Assembly: GCA_027053145.1 (NCBI GenBank)
Contig: JALUED010000028.1
Span: 1 to 5,936, forward strand
Direction of reading: 5' to 3'
DNA: 5,936 nucleotides
DNA from: Thermaceae bacterium
GTDB taxonomy: Bacteria > Deinococcota > Deinococci > Deinococcales > Marinithermaceae
The translations under genes and the position numbers were made by a program. The number at the start of each line of letters is the position of its first letter. Positions within the stretch are counted from its first letter, which is position 1. The notes below the pieces were generated by a model, which was not told the origin of the DNA, made no database searches, and saw only the letters and a list, made by a program, of their open reading frames with translations. Of the stretch, positions 1-5,936 are shown piece after piece.

Positions 1-588
1 GTCCGGGGCCGCGTCGTGGGCATGCCGATCCTCGAACGGCGCTACGCAAAGGCCGAGGCCCGCACCCGGCTCGGCCTGGACCCCAAGCGGCTCACCCTGC
101 TCGTTCTGGGCGGCAGCCGAGGCGCCCGCGTGTTCAACCGCGAAGCCCCGAAGCTCCTCGCCCCCTTCCTTGACCGCATCCAGGTGCTGCACGTAAGCGG
201 GCGCGGACGTCTAGCCGAAGTCCATCGGCCTGGGCAGGGGTACCATGCGGTCGAGTTCGTCGAGGGCCCGCTCGCGTGGTCGGCGGCGGACCTCGCCCTG
301 ACCCGAGCAGGCGCGGTGACCCTTGCCGAAGCCGCCTTTCATCGGGTTCCCCTGATCCTCGTTCCCTACCCCTACGCCGCGGACGACCACCAGCGCAAAA
401 ACGCCCTCCGCTACGTCGAGGCGGGAGCCGCCCAAATGGTGGAGGAGGCGGAGATCGGCACGCTACCCTCGGTTCTTAAGGCCCTGCTTCGCCCTGAGGT
501 GCGCGCGCGCATGGCCGAAGCCCTCGCCGCCCTCGACCCCCAAGGAAGCGCAACGAAGATTGCACGCACCATCGAGGAGGTCGCATGA
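1..588 (+). CDS. murG: MurG, lipid II-forming GlcNAc transferase (C-terminal part, 5' end outside window)
   Basis: Transfers GlcNAc from UDP-GlcNAc to lipid I on the inner face of the cytoplasmic membrane, giving lipid II, the last intracellular precursor of peptidoglycan. The open frame runs in from base 1, so 195 residues are visible of a protein that is usually about 340-360 long. In visible-residue numbering, GMPI (7-10) ends the inter-domain segment. VLGGSRGA (35-42) is the glycine-rich signature of the C-terminal GT-B domain. TRAGAVTLAE (101-110) matches the UDP-GlcNAc-binding segment whose Glu contacts the nucleotide ribose in E. coli MurG. VPYPYAADDHQRKNA (121-135) matches the family's P..A..DHQ..NA motif. 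The GTG at 16 is internal to this conserved region and is not the start. The TGA stop overlaps the murC start as ATGA. The N-terminal lipid I-binding domain cannot be assessed here. Confidence 0.95.
   Translation, partial: VRGRVVGMPILERRYAKAEARTRLGLDPKRLTLLVLGGSRGARVFNREAPKLLAPFLDRIQVLHVSGRGRLAEVHRPGQGYHAVEFVEGPLAWSAADLALTRAGAVTLAEAAFHRVPLILVPYPYAADDHQRKNALRYVEAGAAQMVEEAEIGTLPSVLKALLRPEVRARMAEALAALDPQGSATKIARTIEEVA
574..580 (+). promoter_or_regulatory. Ribosome binding site of murC
   Basis: GAGGAGG lies inside the last murG codons, four bases before the ATG at 585. A second in-frame ATG at 597 would be 16 bases away, which is too far, so the site supports the ATG at 585. Confidence 0.7.
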
Positions 589-1940
589 ACACGCGCATGC
601 ATTTCATCGGTATCGAGGGCGTGGGCATGAGCGCCCTTGCCGAAGCGGTACGGGAGCTCGGCGCCGTGGTGACGGGCTGCGACCTGCGCCCCGGACCCGC
701 CGCCGAACGCCTGCGCGAAAAAGGCGTTTTGGTCTGGCCAGGCCACGACCCCGCCCACGTGGAAGGGGCCGAGCACCTCGTCGTTTCCAACGCGGTGCCC
801 GAGAACCACCCCGAAGTGGTGGCCGCACGCCGGAAGGGGATTTTCGTCGAAAAACGGATCGAGACGCTGGCGCGGGTGCTCAAAAGCCGCCCCAGCGTGG
901 GCGTAAGCGGCACCCACGGCAAAACCACCACGACCGCGATGATCGCGTTCATCCTCGAGGCCGCCGGAGAAGACCCCATGGCGCTCGTGGGTGCTCGGGT
1001 GCCCGGATGGCGGGGCGGGTTCCGCCCCGGAAAGGGGCCCGTGGTGGCCGAGGTGGACGAATCCGACCGGCTCTTCCCCAAGGCCCAGGTGGATCTCGCA
1101 GTGCTCACAAACCTCGAGGACGACCACGTCGGCGACCCCGAACGTCCCACCTACCACGCAAGCGAAGCCGAGCTCAAGCAGGCAATGGCCCGCTGGCTTG
1201 GCGCCGCCAAGCGGGCGATCCTGCCCGAGGATCCCGGCCTTGCCTCCCTTTGGCCCAAGGGCATTCCGGTATGGACCTTCGGCCTTGAGGCGGGAACGGT
1301 CCGGGCTGAAGGGTTACGCCTCGAACCCCGCGGCGCCCGCTTCACCCTCGTCTTTGAAAACCAGCCACTTGGGCCGATCGCCCTGAACGTACCCGGGCTT
1401 CACAACGTGCAAAACGCCCTCGCCGCTGCAGCGGCCGGGCTCCTGCTTGGGCTCTCCCCGAAAGCCATTGCCGAAGGGCTCTCGAAGTTCGTCGGCACCG
1501 GAAGGCGTTTCGAACGGGTGGGCGAATACCGTGGCGCCCTCGTCTTTGACGATTACGCCCACCATCCGACCGAGCTCGTTGCCACCCTCAAAGCCGCCCG
1601 GACGTTTGGACGCCGGGTCCGCGCGGTCTTCCAACCCCACCGCTACCTTCGCACCGCCCGCCTCCTGGACCGCTTCGCCGAAGCCCTCACCCTCGCCGAC
1701 GAGGCCCTCGTGCTCGAGGTCTACCCCGCAGGCGAATCCCCCATTCCCGGCGTGAGCGGCGCCGCCCTCGCCGAGCGGGCTCGGGCTCTGGGTGCGAACG
1801 CAAAGTTCCTAGACCGCGAGGAAGCGCTTCGGTACCTGGCCCAAACCCTGGGCGAGGGGGATCTCCTCATCACGCTCGGCGCCGGCGACGTCGGTCGGCT
1901 CGCCCGCCGGCTCGTTGAGGAGGCTCCGTCGTGGAGGTAA
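585..1940 (+). CDS. murC: MurC, UDP-N-acetylmuramate--L-alanine ligase
   Basis: Cytoplasmic ATP-dependent ligase that adds L-Ala to UDP-MurNAc, the first step of stem peptide assembly. The 451 residues show the full three-domain Mur ligase layout. The N-terminal Rossmann-like UDP-binding domain opens with FIGIEGVGMS (7-16). The central ATPase domain has the P-loop GTHGKTTT (109-116), EVDESD (156-161), NLEDDH (176-181) and GLHNVQNALAA (271-281). The C-terminal domain has GTGRRFE (304-310), the MurC hallmark DDYAHHPTE (322-330), FQPHRY (349-354), YPAGESPI (380-387) and LGAGD (431-435). DYAHHPTE and YPAGE separate MurC from MurD, MurE and MurF. The length is normal for the family (about 450-490). 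The start overlaps the murG stop as ATGA, and the 3' end overlaps murB by 10 nt, which implies translational coupling on both sides. Confidence 0.98.
   Translation: MNTRMHFIGIEGVGMSALAEAVRELGAVVTGCDLRPGPAAERLREKGVLVWPGHDPAHVEGAEHLVVSNAVPENHPEVVAARRKGIFVEKRIETLARVLKSRPSVGVSGTHGKTTTTAMIAFILEAAGEDPMALVGARVPGWRGGFRPGKGPVVAEVDESDRLFPKAQVDLAVLTNLEDDHVGDPERPTYHASEAELKQAMARWLGAAKRAILPEDPGLASLWPKGIPVWTFGLEAGTVRAEGLRLEPRGARFTLVFENQPLGPIALNVPGLHNVQNALAAAAAGLLLGLSPKAIAEGLSKFVGTGRRFERVGEYRGALVFDDYAHHPTELVATLKAARTFGRRVRAVFQPHRYLRTARLLDRFAEALTLADEALVLEVYPAGESPIPGVSGAALAERARALGANAKFLDREEALRYLAQTLGEGDLLITLGAGDVGRLARRLVEEAPSWR
1917..1923 (+). promoter_or_regulatory. Ribosome binding site of murB, supports the GTG start
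   Basis: GAGGAGG lies within the last codons of murC, seven bases before GTG 1931. This supports a GTG start that overlaps the murC stop by 10 nt. Confidence 0.75.
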
Positions 1941-2740
1941 AACGCGTCCTTCTCAAGGACTACACCACCCTCGGGGTAGGCGGCCCCGCCGAGCTTTGGA
2001 TCGTGGAGAACGAAGACGACCTCCGCCGCGCCACCGAAGCCCCTTACCGGGTGCTGGGCAACGGCTCAAACCTGCTCGTTTCGGACGCCGGCGTCCCGGA
2101 GCGGGTGATCAAGCTCGGCGGCGTCTTCGCCCAGGGGGAGCTCACCGGTTGGGTAGGAGCCGGGAGCCTGCTCCCGCTTTGGGTGCAGGAGGCCGCCCGG
2201 GCCGGGCTTTCAGGGCTCGAACCCCTCTTCGGCATTCCCGCAAGCGTCGGGGGCGCGGTGCGCATGAACGCGGGTACCCGCTTCGGCGAGATCAAGGACG
2301 CCCTCGCCGAGGTCGAGATCTTCCATCAAGGGACCTTTCACCGCCTTCCCCCCGAAGCCCTCGGGTTTGGCTATCGGCAAAGCCGGCTCCCGCCCGGGGC
2401 CATCGTCACCCGAGTGCGTTTCGATCTAAAAAAGAGCAACCCGGAACGAATCGCAAAACGCATGGCGGAGGTCGACGAAGCGCGAAAGCGCCAACCCAAA
2501 CGCCGAAATGCGGGCTGCGCCTTTAAAAACCCTCCAGGCGACGCCGCGGGACGATTGATCGACCGGGCCGGCTTTAAAGGCCTGCGGGTTGGAAACGCCA
2601 TGATTAGCCCCGAGCACGCCAACTTCGTCGTAAACTTGGGAGGAGCGACGGCGCGCGAGGTGTGGGCGTTGGTCAAACGGGTGCAAGCGGCGCTTAACCT
2701 GGAACTGGAATGGGAAATCTGGGGCGAGGTGGAACCGTGA
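1931..2740 (+). CDS. murB: MurB, UDP-N-acetylenolpyruvoylglucosamine reductase (short type II-like form)
   Basis: Cytoplasmic FAD enzyme that reduces UDP-GlcNAc-enolpyruvate with NADPH to UDP-MurNAc, the substrate of MurC encoded just upstream. FAD-domain motifs are TTLGVGGPA (12-20), LGNGSNLLVSD (42-52) and GIPASVGGAVRMNAG (101-115). GYRQS (147-151) supplies the conserved Tyr-Arg pair of the active site. GCAFKNPPGDAAGRLID (195-211) holds the position of the catalytic acid, which is Ser229 in E. coli; here it is Cys196. HANFVVN (229-235) and the C-terminal LELEWEIWGE (257-266) follow, with E260 aligning to the catalytic Glu. At 269 residues it is well short of E. coli MurB (342) and resembles the compact type II form known structurally from Thermus caldophilus. 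GTG start, GAGGAGG seven bases upstream, 10-nt overlap with murC and GTGA overlap with ftsQ. Confidence 0.97.
   Translation: MEVKRVLLKDYTTLGVGGPAELWIVENEDDLRRATEAPYRVLGNGSNLLVSDAGVPERVIKLGGVFAQGELTGWVGAGSLLPLWVQEAARAGLSGLEPLFGIPASVGGAVRMNAGTRFGEIKDALAEVEIFHQGTFHRLPPEALGFGYRQSRLPPGAIVTRVRFDLKKSNPERIAKRMAEVDEARKRQPKRRNAGCAFKNPPGDAAGRLIDRAGFKGLRVGNAMISPEHANFVVNLGGATAREVWALVKRVQAALNLELEWEIWGEVEP
2726..2733 (+). promoter_or_regulatory. Ribosome binding site of ftsQ, decides the GTG start at 2737
   Basis: GAGGTGGA ends three bases before GTG 2737 and matches the GGAGGTGA-type anti-16S consensus. The alternative in-frame ATG at 2710 has no purine-rich site in front of it, so the GTG start is preferred. 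Confidence 0.7.
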
Positions 2741-3315
2741 CCCGCCTTCTCCTCGCCCTACCCGTCCTCGGGCTCCTCGGGGTTTTAAGCTGGCTTTGGC
2801 CCCCGCTCACCCGCATCGAGGTCCAAGGGACCGAGCGGCTTGGCCCCGCGGCCGTCGCCCGCCTTGCCGGGCTTTATTCCGGCGGCTCCTGGCTTTATAC
2901 CCCCCTCGGAGCCGAACGGAGGATCGCCCGCCATCCGCTGGTGGCTAGGGTACGCGTGTTTCGGCCACGGCTCGGGGTGGTGCGCATCGAAATCCAAGAA
3001 CGAAAACCCTTTGCCCTTTGGGAAAACGCCCTCGGTTTTCCCGGGGCCCGCCGCTTGGGCGTGGTTCTCGACCCCGAGGGGCACCCCCTTCTCCTCGCCC
3101 ACGCCCCGCGCAGGCTGCGGGGTCCTGAGCCCCAGTTGGAAGCGGCGCTTCGCCTTGCGCGCGCCCACCCCCGGGCCCAGGAAATCACCTTTGACCCCTT
3201 CGGGTTTAGCCTAAACTTTGGAAAGCGCCGGGTTTGGCTAGCCGAAGCCAACCTCCCGGTCCCCAACCCGCCCCGCGGCCACGTGTATGCTTGGGGGGTG
3301 AGTGTAGGCCCATGA
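2737..3315 (+). CDS. ftsQ: FtsQ, cell division protein (short, POTRA domain)
   Basis: Bitopic membrane protein of the divisome that connects the early ring (FtsA, FtsZ) with FtsB/FtsL and the septal synthase. From GTG 2737 the protein has 192 residues: a tiny cytoplasmic tail (MTR), one hydrophobic segment at about 4-21, then a periplasmic POTRA domain at about 24-91. The POTRA region begins LTRIEVQG (24-31), includes RHPLVARVRVFRP (65-77), and ends with the family's ERKPFALW (88-95). LDPEGHPL (111-118) matches the start of the beta domain. Only about 100 residues follow the POTRA domain, against about 150 in E. coli FtsQ (276 in total). Sequence conservation in this family is low, so the call rests on membrane topology, the POTRA signature and position directly before ftsA. 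An upstream ATG at 2710 would add nine residues but lacks a ribosome binding site. It overlaps murB (GTGA) and ftsA (ATGA). Confidence 0.92.
   Translation: MTRLLLALPVLGLLGVLSWLWPPLTRIEVQGTERLGPAAVARLAGLYSGGSWLYTPLGAERRIARHPLVARVRVFRPRLGVVRIEIQERKPFALWENALGFPGARRLGVVLDPEGHPLLLAHAPRRLRGPEPQLEAALRLARAHPRAQEITFDPFGFSLNFGKRRVWLAEANLPVPNPPRGHVYAWGVSVGP
3297..3301 (+). promoter_or_regulatory. Probable ribosome binding site of ftsA
   Basis: A run of six G followed by TGA (3293-3301) contains GGTGA, complementary to the 16S 3' end, ten bases before ATG 3312. Spacing is longer than at the neighbouring genes, so coupling to ftsQ termination may matter more here. Confidence 0.5.
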
Positions 3316-4562
3316 GCGGACGGCTTTTGCTCGGACTCGACATCGGAACCAGCAAGACCACCGCGGTCATCGGCGAGCTCGTTTCCGAAAACGAGCTCGA
3401 CGTCATCGGAAAGGGAACCGTGCCCTCCGAAGGCATCCGCCGCGGGACGGTGGTGAACCTCGAGCGGGCCGCTGAAGCCATCCGCAGGGCGGTGGAGATC
3501 GCCAAGAAAACCCCCGCGGTCGAGATGGACCGGGTCTTTCTCGCGGTCGGCGGCCCCCAGCTTCAAAGCCGCACCTCGAACGGGCTGGTGACGGTTCGCC
3601 GCGGGCAAATTTTCCGTCCTAAAGACGTCCAGCGGGCCATCGAACAGGCGCAGAACTACCCCATCAACGAAGACGAAAAACTCCTCCACGTCGAGCCCTT
3701 GGAATTCCGGGTGGATGGCCAAGAGGGCATCCACGACCCGGTAGGCATGGCCGGCCAACGGCTTGAGGTGAACGTCCTCCTTGTCACCACCGCCGCCGGC
3801 CCCTTAGTCAACTTGAAAAGGGCGGTGGAGGCGGCCGGGCTCCGCATCGAAGGGCTCGCCGTGGCGCCCTACGTGGCCGGCCTCGCCGTGCTCGAGCCCG
3901 AAGAACGCGAAATGAACACCATCGTGCTCGACATGGGGGCGGGGACCACCGGGATCGGCTACTTCAAGGAGGGCAGGCTAGCCTATGCCGGCGCCCTGCC
4001 GCTGGGCAGCGAAATGGTGAGCAACGACATCGCCAAGCTCCTCAAAATCCCCTTCGAAGAGGCGGAACGCATTAAGAAAAAGTACGGCGTGGCCATCCCC
4101 GACCTTGCCGATCCCGAGCTCATCGTCGAAATCCACCAAGGGGGCTTGGCCAAAGGGGGCATCCCTGCCCCCGAGCTTGCCCGGATCATCCGCCCCCGGG
4201 TGCGCGAGATCTTCATGCTCGCGCGTAAGGCCCTCGAGGACGCCGTCGGCCCGGTGGAGGTGGCCGCGAGCAAGCTCGTCCTCACCGGCGGAGGGGCCCT
4301 GCTTCGCGGGACCGAAGACCTCGCGCGTCGGGAGTTCGGGCTCCCCACCCGATTGGGTCGCCCCGTCGGGGTGCAAGGGCTTGCCGACCAAGTTGGATCC
4401 CCCACCTGCGCGGTGGCGGTGGGGCTTTTGCGCTATGGGGAAAAAGCGCCTAAACCTTCCCGGCTGCCCTTCGGGCTTAAAATAGCGAGAAAGGCGGAGG
4501 AGGAACCCGAGGGAAACAGCTTTTGGGAGAAGGTCAAAGCCTTTTTTAGGGACTTTTTCTAA
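3312..4562 (+). CDS. ftsA: FtsA, actin-like Z-ring membrane anchor
   Basis: Actin-fold ATP-binding protein that attaches FtsZ polymers to the membrane and recruits later divisome proteins. The 416 residues begin with the phosphate-1 loop GLDIGTSKT (8-16). The FtsA-specific 1C subdomain follows at about 84-165. The phosphate-2 loop is VLDMGAGTT (205-213), and the adenosine loop is [12 protein letters not shown] (322-333). A charged linker (about 378-401) leads to the amphipathic C-terminal helix [15 protein letters not shown] (402-416), the expected membrane-targeting sequence. The 1C insertion and terminal helix distinguish it from MreB and DnaK. The start is ATG 3312, overlapping the ftsQ stop as ATGA. 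An open frame extends further upstream, but that part reads the conserved end of ftsQ in another frame and precedes the normal FtsA N-terminus. ftsZ follows after 11 nt. Confidence 0.98.
   Translation: MSGRLLLGLDIGTSKTTAVIGELVSENELDVIGKGTVPSEGIRRGTVVNLERAAEAIRRAVEIAKKTPAVEMDRVFLAVGGPQLQSRTSNGLVTVRRGQIFRPKDVQRAIEQAQNYPINEDEKLLHVEPLEFRVDGQEGIHDPVGMAGQRLEVNVLLVTTAAGPLVNLKRAVEAAGLRIEGLAVAPYVAGLAVLEPEEREMNTIVLDMGAGTTGIGYFKEGRLAYAGALPLGSEMVSNDIAKLLKIPFEEAERIKKKYGVAIPDLADPELIVEIHQGGLAKGGIPAPELARIIRPRVREIFMLARKALEDAVGPVEVAASKLVLTGGGALLRGTEDLARREFGLPTRLGRPVGVQGLADQVGSPTCAVAVGLLRYGEKAPKPSRLPFGLKIARKAEEEPEGNSFWEKVKAFFRDFF
3374..3399. repeat. Perfect inverted repeat in the 5' end of ftsA
   Basis: CGAGCTCGTTT (3374-3384) and AAACGAGCTCG (3389-3399) are exact reverse complements separated by CCGA, giving an 11-bp stem with a 4-nt loop. 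The 8-bp direct repeat GTCATCGG flanks it at 3366-3373 and 3402-3409. It covers FtsA codons 21-30 ([10 protein letters not shown]) and lies about 60 nt past the start codon. Function is unknown, and it may be a by-product of codon choice. Confidence 0.6.
4478..4483 (+). promoter_or_regulatory. Weak candidate -10 element inside the 3' end of ftsA
   Basis: TAAAAT in an AT-rich pocket (4477-4484) is the best -10-like match upstream of ftsZ, 91 bases before its start. No convincing TTGACA lies 16-18 bases further upstream (about 4454-4461 reads ACCTTCCC). ftsZ promoters inside ftsA are known in other bacteria, but the support here is thin. Confidence 0.15.
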
Positions 4563-4568
4563 AGGTGG
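4561..4568 (+). promoter_or_regulatory. Ribosome binding site of ftsZ, decides the ATG start at 4574
   Basis: AAAGGTGG lies five bases before ATG 4574, overlapping the end of the ftsA stop. An in-frame GTG at 4565 falls inside this site, so it cannot be the start that the site serves. Confidence 0.75.
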
Positions 4569-4573
4569 GGACG

Positions 4574-5614
4574 ATGGCAGGAGCAATCATCAAGGTCATT
4601 GGACTGGGCGGTGCGGGCAACAACGCGGTCAACCGGATGATCGAAAGCGGCCTTTCCGGGGTCGAGTTCATCGCCGCCAACACCGACGCGCAGGTGCTTT
4701 CCAAGTCGCTCGCGGACATCCGGATCCAGCTCGGGGACAAGCTTACCCGAGGGCTCGGGGCCGGCGCCAACCCCGAGATCGGCGAGAAGGCGGCGCTGGA
4801 AAGCCAGGACCTGATCGCCGAACACCTGGAGGGCGCCGACCTCGTCTTCATCACCGCCGGCATGGGCGGCGGAACCGGCACCGGCGCCGCACCGGTGGTG
4901 GCCGAGATCGCAACCAAACTGGGCGCGCTCACGATCGCGGTGGTCACGCGCCCTTTCACCTTTGAGGGCCCCAAGCGGCGCCAGGTCGCGGAAGAGGGCA
5001 TTGAGCGCCTGCGGGAGCGGGTGGACGCCATGGTGGTGGTCAACAACGACCGCCTCCTGCAAGCGGTGGACAAAAAGGTGAGCATCAAGGAAGCCTTCCT
5101 TATCGCCGACCGCGTGCTTTATCACGGGGTCAAGGGCATCTCCGACGTGATCAACCTCCCCGGGCTCATCAACGTGGACTTTGCCGACCTTAAGAACATG
5201 CTCACCGGAGCAGGCCAAGTGCTCATGGGCATCGGCGCGGGCCGAGGCGAAAACCGGGTGGAGGAAGCCGCCCAAAGCGCCATCACCAGCCCGTTGCTCG
5301 ACCGCAGCATCGAAGGGGCCCACAACCTCCTCGTCAACGTGGTGGGCGACGAGAACATCACGCTCGCCGAGGCCTCGGAGGTAGTGGAGAAGATCCGGGC
5401 CGCCACCGGCGTCGAGGAACCCGACATCCTCTACGGCATCACCTACGACCCGCGGGCCGGCGACGAGCTTCGGGTGATCCTGATCGCCTCCGGCTTCAAC
5501 GAAAGCCCGGGCCGGTACCTGAACGGTCCTGCGGCCAACACCCTACCCCCCATCGAGCCCATGGACCCCCACAACTACGAGATCCCCGCCTTCATTCGTT
5601 ACGGCGACAGCTAA
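4574..5614 (+). CDS. ftsZ: FtsZ, tubulin-like cell division GTPase
   Basis: Cytoplasmic GTPase that polymerises into the Z ring and organises septation. The 346 residues start [17 protein letters not shown], with the GGAGNN nucleotide-binding loop at 12-17. AANTDAQ (34-40) and the tubulin/FtsZ signature [12 protein letters not shown] (96-107) follow. The T7 synergy loop [12 protein letters not shown] (196-207) carries N200, D202 and D205, which complete the GTPase site of the neighbouring subunit. The globular C-terminal domain ends near VILIASGF (301-308). A linker of only about 26 residues then leads to the conserved peptide [12 protein letters not shown] (335-346), the docking site for FtsA. 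The linker is roughly half that of E. coli or B. subtilis FtsZ. The ATG at 4574 is chosen over GTG 4565 because AAAGGTGG sits at the right distance. This is the only gene of the cluster not overlapping its predecessor, which suits the high FtsZ:FtsA ratio cells need. Its TAA interlocks with the stop of the convergent gene. Confidence 0.99.
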   Translation: MAGAIIKVIGLGGAGNNAVNRMIESGLSGVEFIAANTDAQVLSKSLADIRIQLGDKLTRGLGAGANPEIGEKAALESQDLIAEHLEGADLVFITAGMGGGTGTGAAPVVAEIATKLGALTIAVVTRPFTFEGPKRRQVAEEGIERLRERVDAMVVVNNDRLLQAVDKKVSIKEAFLIADRVLYHGVKGISDVINLPGLINVDFADLKNMLTGAGQVLMGIGAGRGENRVEEAAQSAITSPLLDRSIEGAHNLLVNVVGDENITLAEASEVVEKIRAATGVEEPDILYGITYDPRAGDELRVILIASGFNESPGRYLNGPAANTLPPIEPMDPHNYEIPAFIRYGDS

Positions 5615-5936
5615 TCCGCATAGGGCGGCACCGAGAGGTACTTGTAACCAAAATCCGGGGCGATCGTCGCCACCCGCTTGGCGGGCCCTAGCGTTCGCGC
5701 GAGCGCTAGGGCCGCGGCCACGTTGGCCATCGAGGACGGGCCGAGGAAAAGCCCTTCCTCCCGCGCAAGGCGAAGGCCGAGCGGAAACGCCTCCTCCTCG
5801 GCCACAAGCAGCACGCCGTCGAGGAGGGAGGTGTCGAGGTTTTTGGGTAGGAATCCAGGGCCCATGCCCATAAACCCGTGGCTTCCAGTCCTTCTGGCGT
5901 CGCCGTGCCCAAGCACGGGTAGCGCCTTGGGTTCTA
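5611..5936 (-). CDS. Cysteine synthase-family PLP-dependent enzyme (C-terminal part, 5' end outside window)
   Basis: The visible 107 residues match the C-terminal end of fold-type II PLP enzymes of the CysK/CysM/cystathionine beta-synthase family. These replace the leaving group of O-acetylserine, O-phosphoserine or serine with a sulfur nucleophile. In visible-residue numbering, EP at 1-2 matches the family's [17 protein letters not shown] (17-30) corresponds to the GPHKIQGIGAGF-type segment. VAEEEAF (44-50) and [16 protein letters not shown] (56-71) follow; the latter contains the Ser-Ser pair whose first Ser contacts the PLP ring nitrogen in Cys[11 protein letters not shown] (92-101) matches the terminal PD.G.rYLS motif. 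The frame is open to the window edge and ends with TAG at 5613-5611. The PLP lysine and substrate loop lie outside, so the exact substrate cannot be fixed: cysteine synthase is most likely and cystathionine beta-synthase is possible. It is not part of the division operon. Confidence 0.88.
   Translation of the reverse strand, partial: EPKALPVLGHGDARRTGSHGFMGMGPGFLPKNLDTSLLDGVLLVAEEEAFPLGLRLAREEGLFLGPSSMANVAAALALARTLGPAKRVATIAPDFGYKYLSVPPYAD
5684..5713. repeat. 30-bp near-perfect palindrome 70 bp past ftsZ
   Basis: GGCCCTAGCG (5684-5693) and CGCTAGGGCC (5704-5713) are exact reverse complements. The ten bases between them also pair except for one T/G position, so almost the whole 30 bp is self-complementary. 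A second small hairpin, GGCCA-CGT-TGGCC, follows at 5716-5728. The structure lies inside the - strand gene (residues about 74-84). No T-run follows on either strand, so it is not a classical intrinsic terminator. It could still end, pause or protect the ftsZ transcript. Confidence 0.6.

Noticed and set aside
1196..1212. 7-bp hairpin GCTTGGC-GCC-GCCAAGC in murC, and a similar one at 2161-2176 in murB
   Set aside because: Short stems of this size are expected by chance in GC-rich coding sequence and have no supporting context.
560..1288. + strand open frame of 242 codons overlapping murC, with similar ones at 1915-2526 and 4105-4485
   Set aside because: These are out-of-frame readings of murC, murB and ftsA; their arginine- or serine/proline-rich compositions are typical shadow translations.
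3234..3311. N-terminal extension of FtsA
   Set aside because: It overlaps the conserved end of ftsQ, has a low-complexity composition and precedes the normal FtsA N-terminus; ATG 3312 with the ATGA overlap fits better.
2895..3758. Long - strand open frame opposite ftsQ and ftsA, with similar ones at 411-1157, 3978-4586 and 4559-5323
   Set aside because: They mirror well-conserved + strand genes, show no recognisable domain, and are expected in GC-rich DNA where stop codons are rare.
4536..4562. T-rich stretch at the end of ftsA as a terminator
   Set aside because: No GC-rich stem precedes it; the T runs encode the Phe residues of the amphipathic helix AFFRDFF.
4565..4573. GTG start for ftsZ, adding three residues
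   Set aside because: The GTG is inside the AAAGGTGG ribosome binding site; ATG 4574 has correct spacing.
1..5936. An undescribed biological system or mobile element
   Set aside because: Every base is accounted for by conserved housekeeping genes apart from the 11-nt ftsA-ftsZ gap; no transposase, terminal repeats, CRISPR-like arrays or compositional break were seen.

Overview
The window holds most of a division and cell wall (dcw) cluster from a GC-rich bacterium, all on the + strand, followed by the 3' end of an unrelated gene on the - strand. The order is murG (C-terminal half only), murC, murB, ftsQ, ftsA, ftsZ. Convergent to ftsZ lies a partial cysteine-synthase-family gene. The order murC-murB-ftsQ with no ddl, the short single-block MurB, the short FtsZ linker and the GC-rich codon use suggest a Deinococcota member, most likely a Thermaceae relative (Thermus, Meiothermus, Marinithermus or Oceanithermus). 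That assignment is inference from gene order and protein style, not from a search.

Layout. Bases 1-588 encode the end of MurG, 585-1940 MurC, 1931-2740 MurB, 2737-3315 FtsQ, 3312-4562 FtsA and 4574-5614 FtsZ. The first four junctions overlap (ATGA, 10 nt, GTGA, ATGA), so murG to ftsA looks like one translationally coupled block. ftsZ alone has a gap before it (11 nt) and its own AAAGGTGG ribosome binding site. The - strand gene ends at 5611, and its stop codon interlocks with that of ftsZ. There is no gene-free stretch of any size and no room for a conventional terminator.

How the genes work together. MurB makes UDP-MurNAc, MurC adds the first stem amino acid (L-Ala), and MurG later converts lipid I to lipid II on the inner face of the membrane. 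FtsZ polymerises into the Z ring, FtsA ties it to the membrane, and FtsQ links the ring to the periplasmic septal synthesis machinery. The cluster thus couples precursor supply to septation. The - strand gene probably belongs to sulfur amino acid metabolism and marks the end of the cluster.

I see no mobile element, CRISPR array, RNA gene or unknown system. The second-look items are two strong inverted repeats (one in the 5' end of ftsA, one just past ftsZ), the interlocked stop codons, a Cys in place of the catalytic Ser of MurB, and short forms of FtsQ and of the FtsZ linker.
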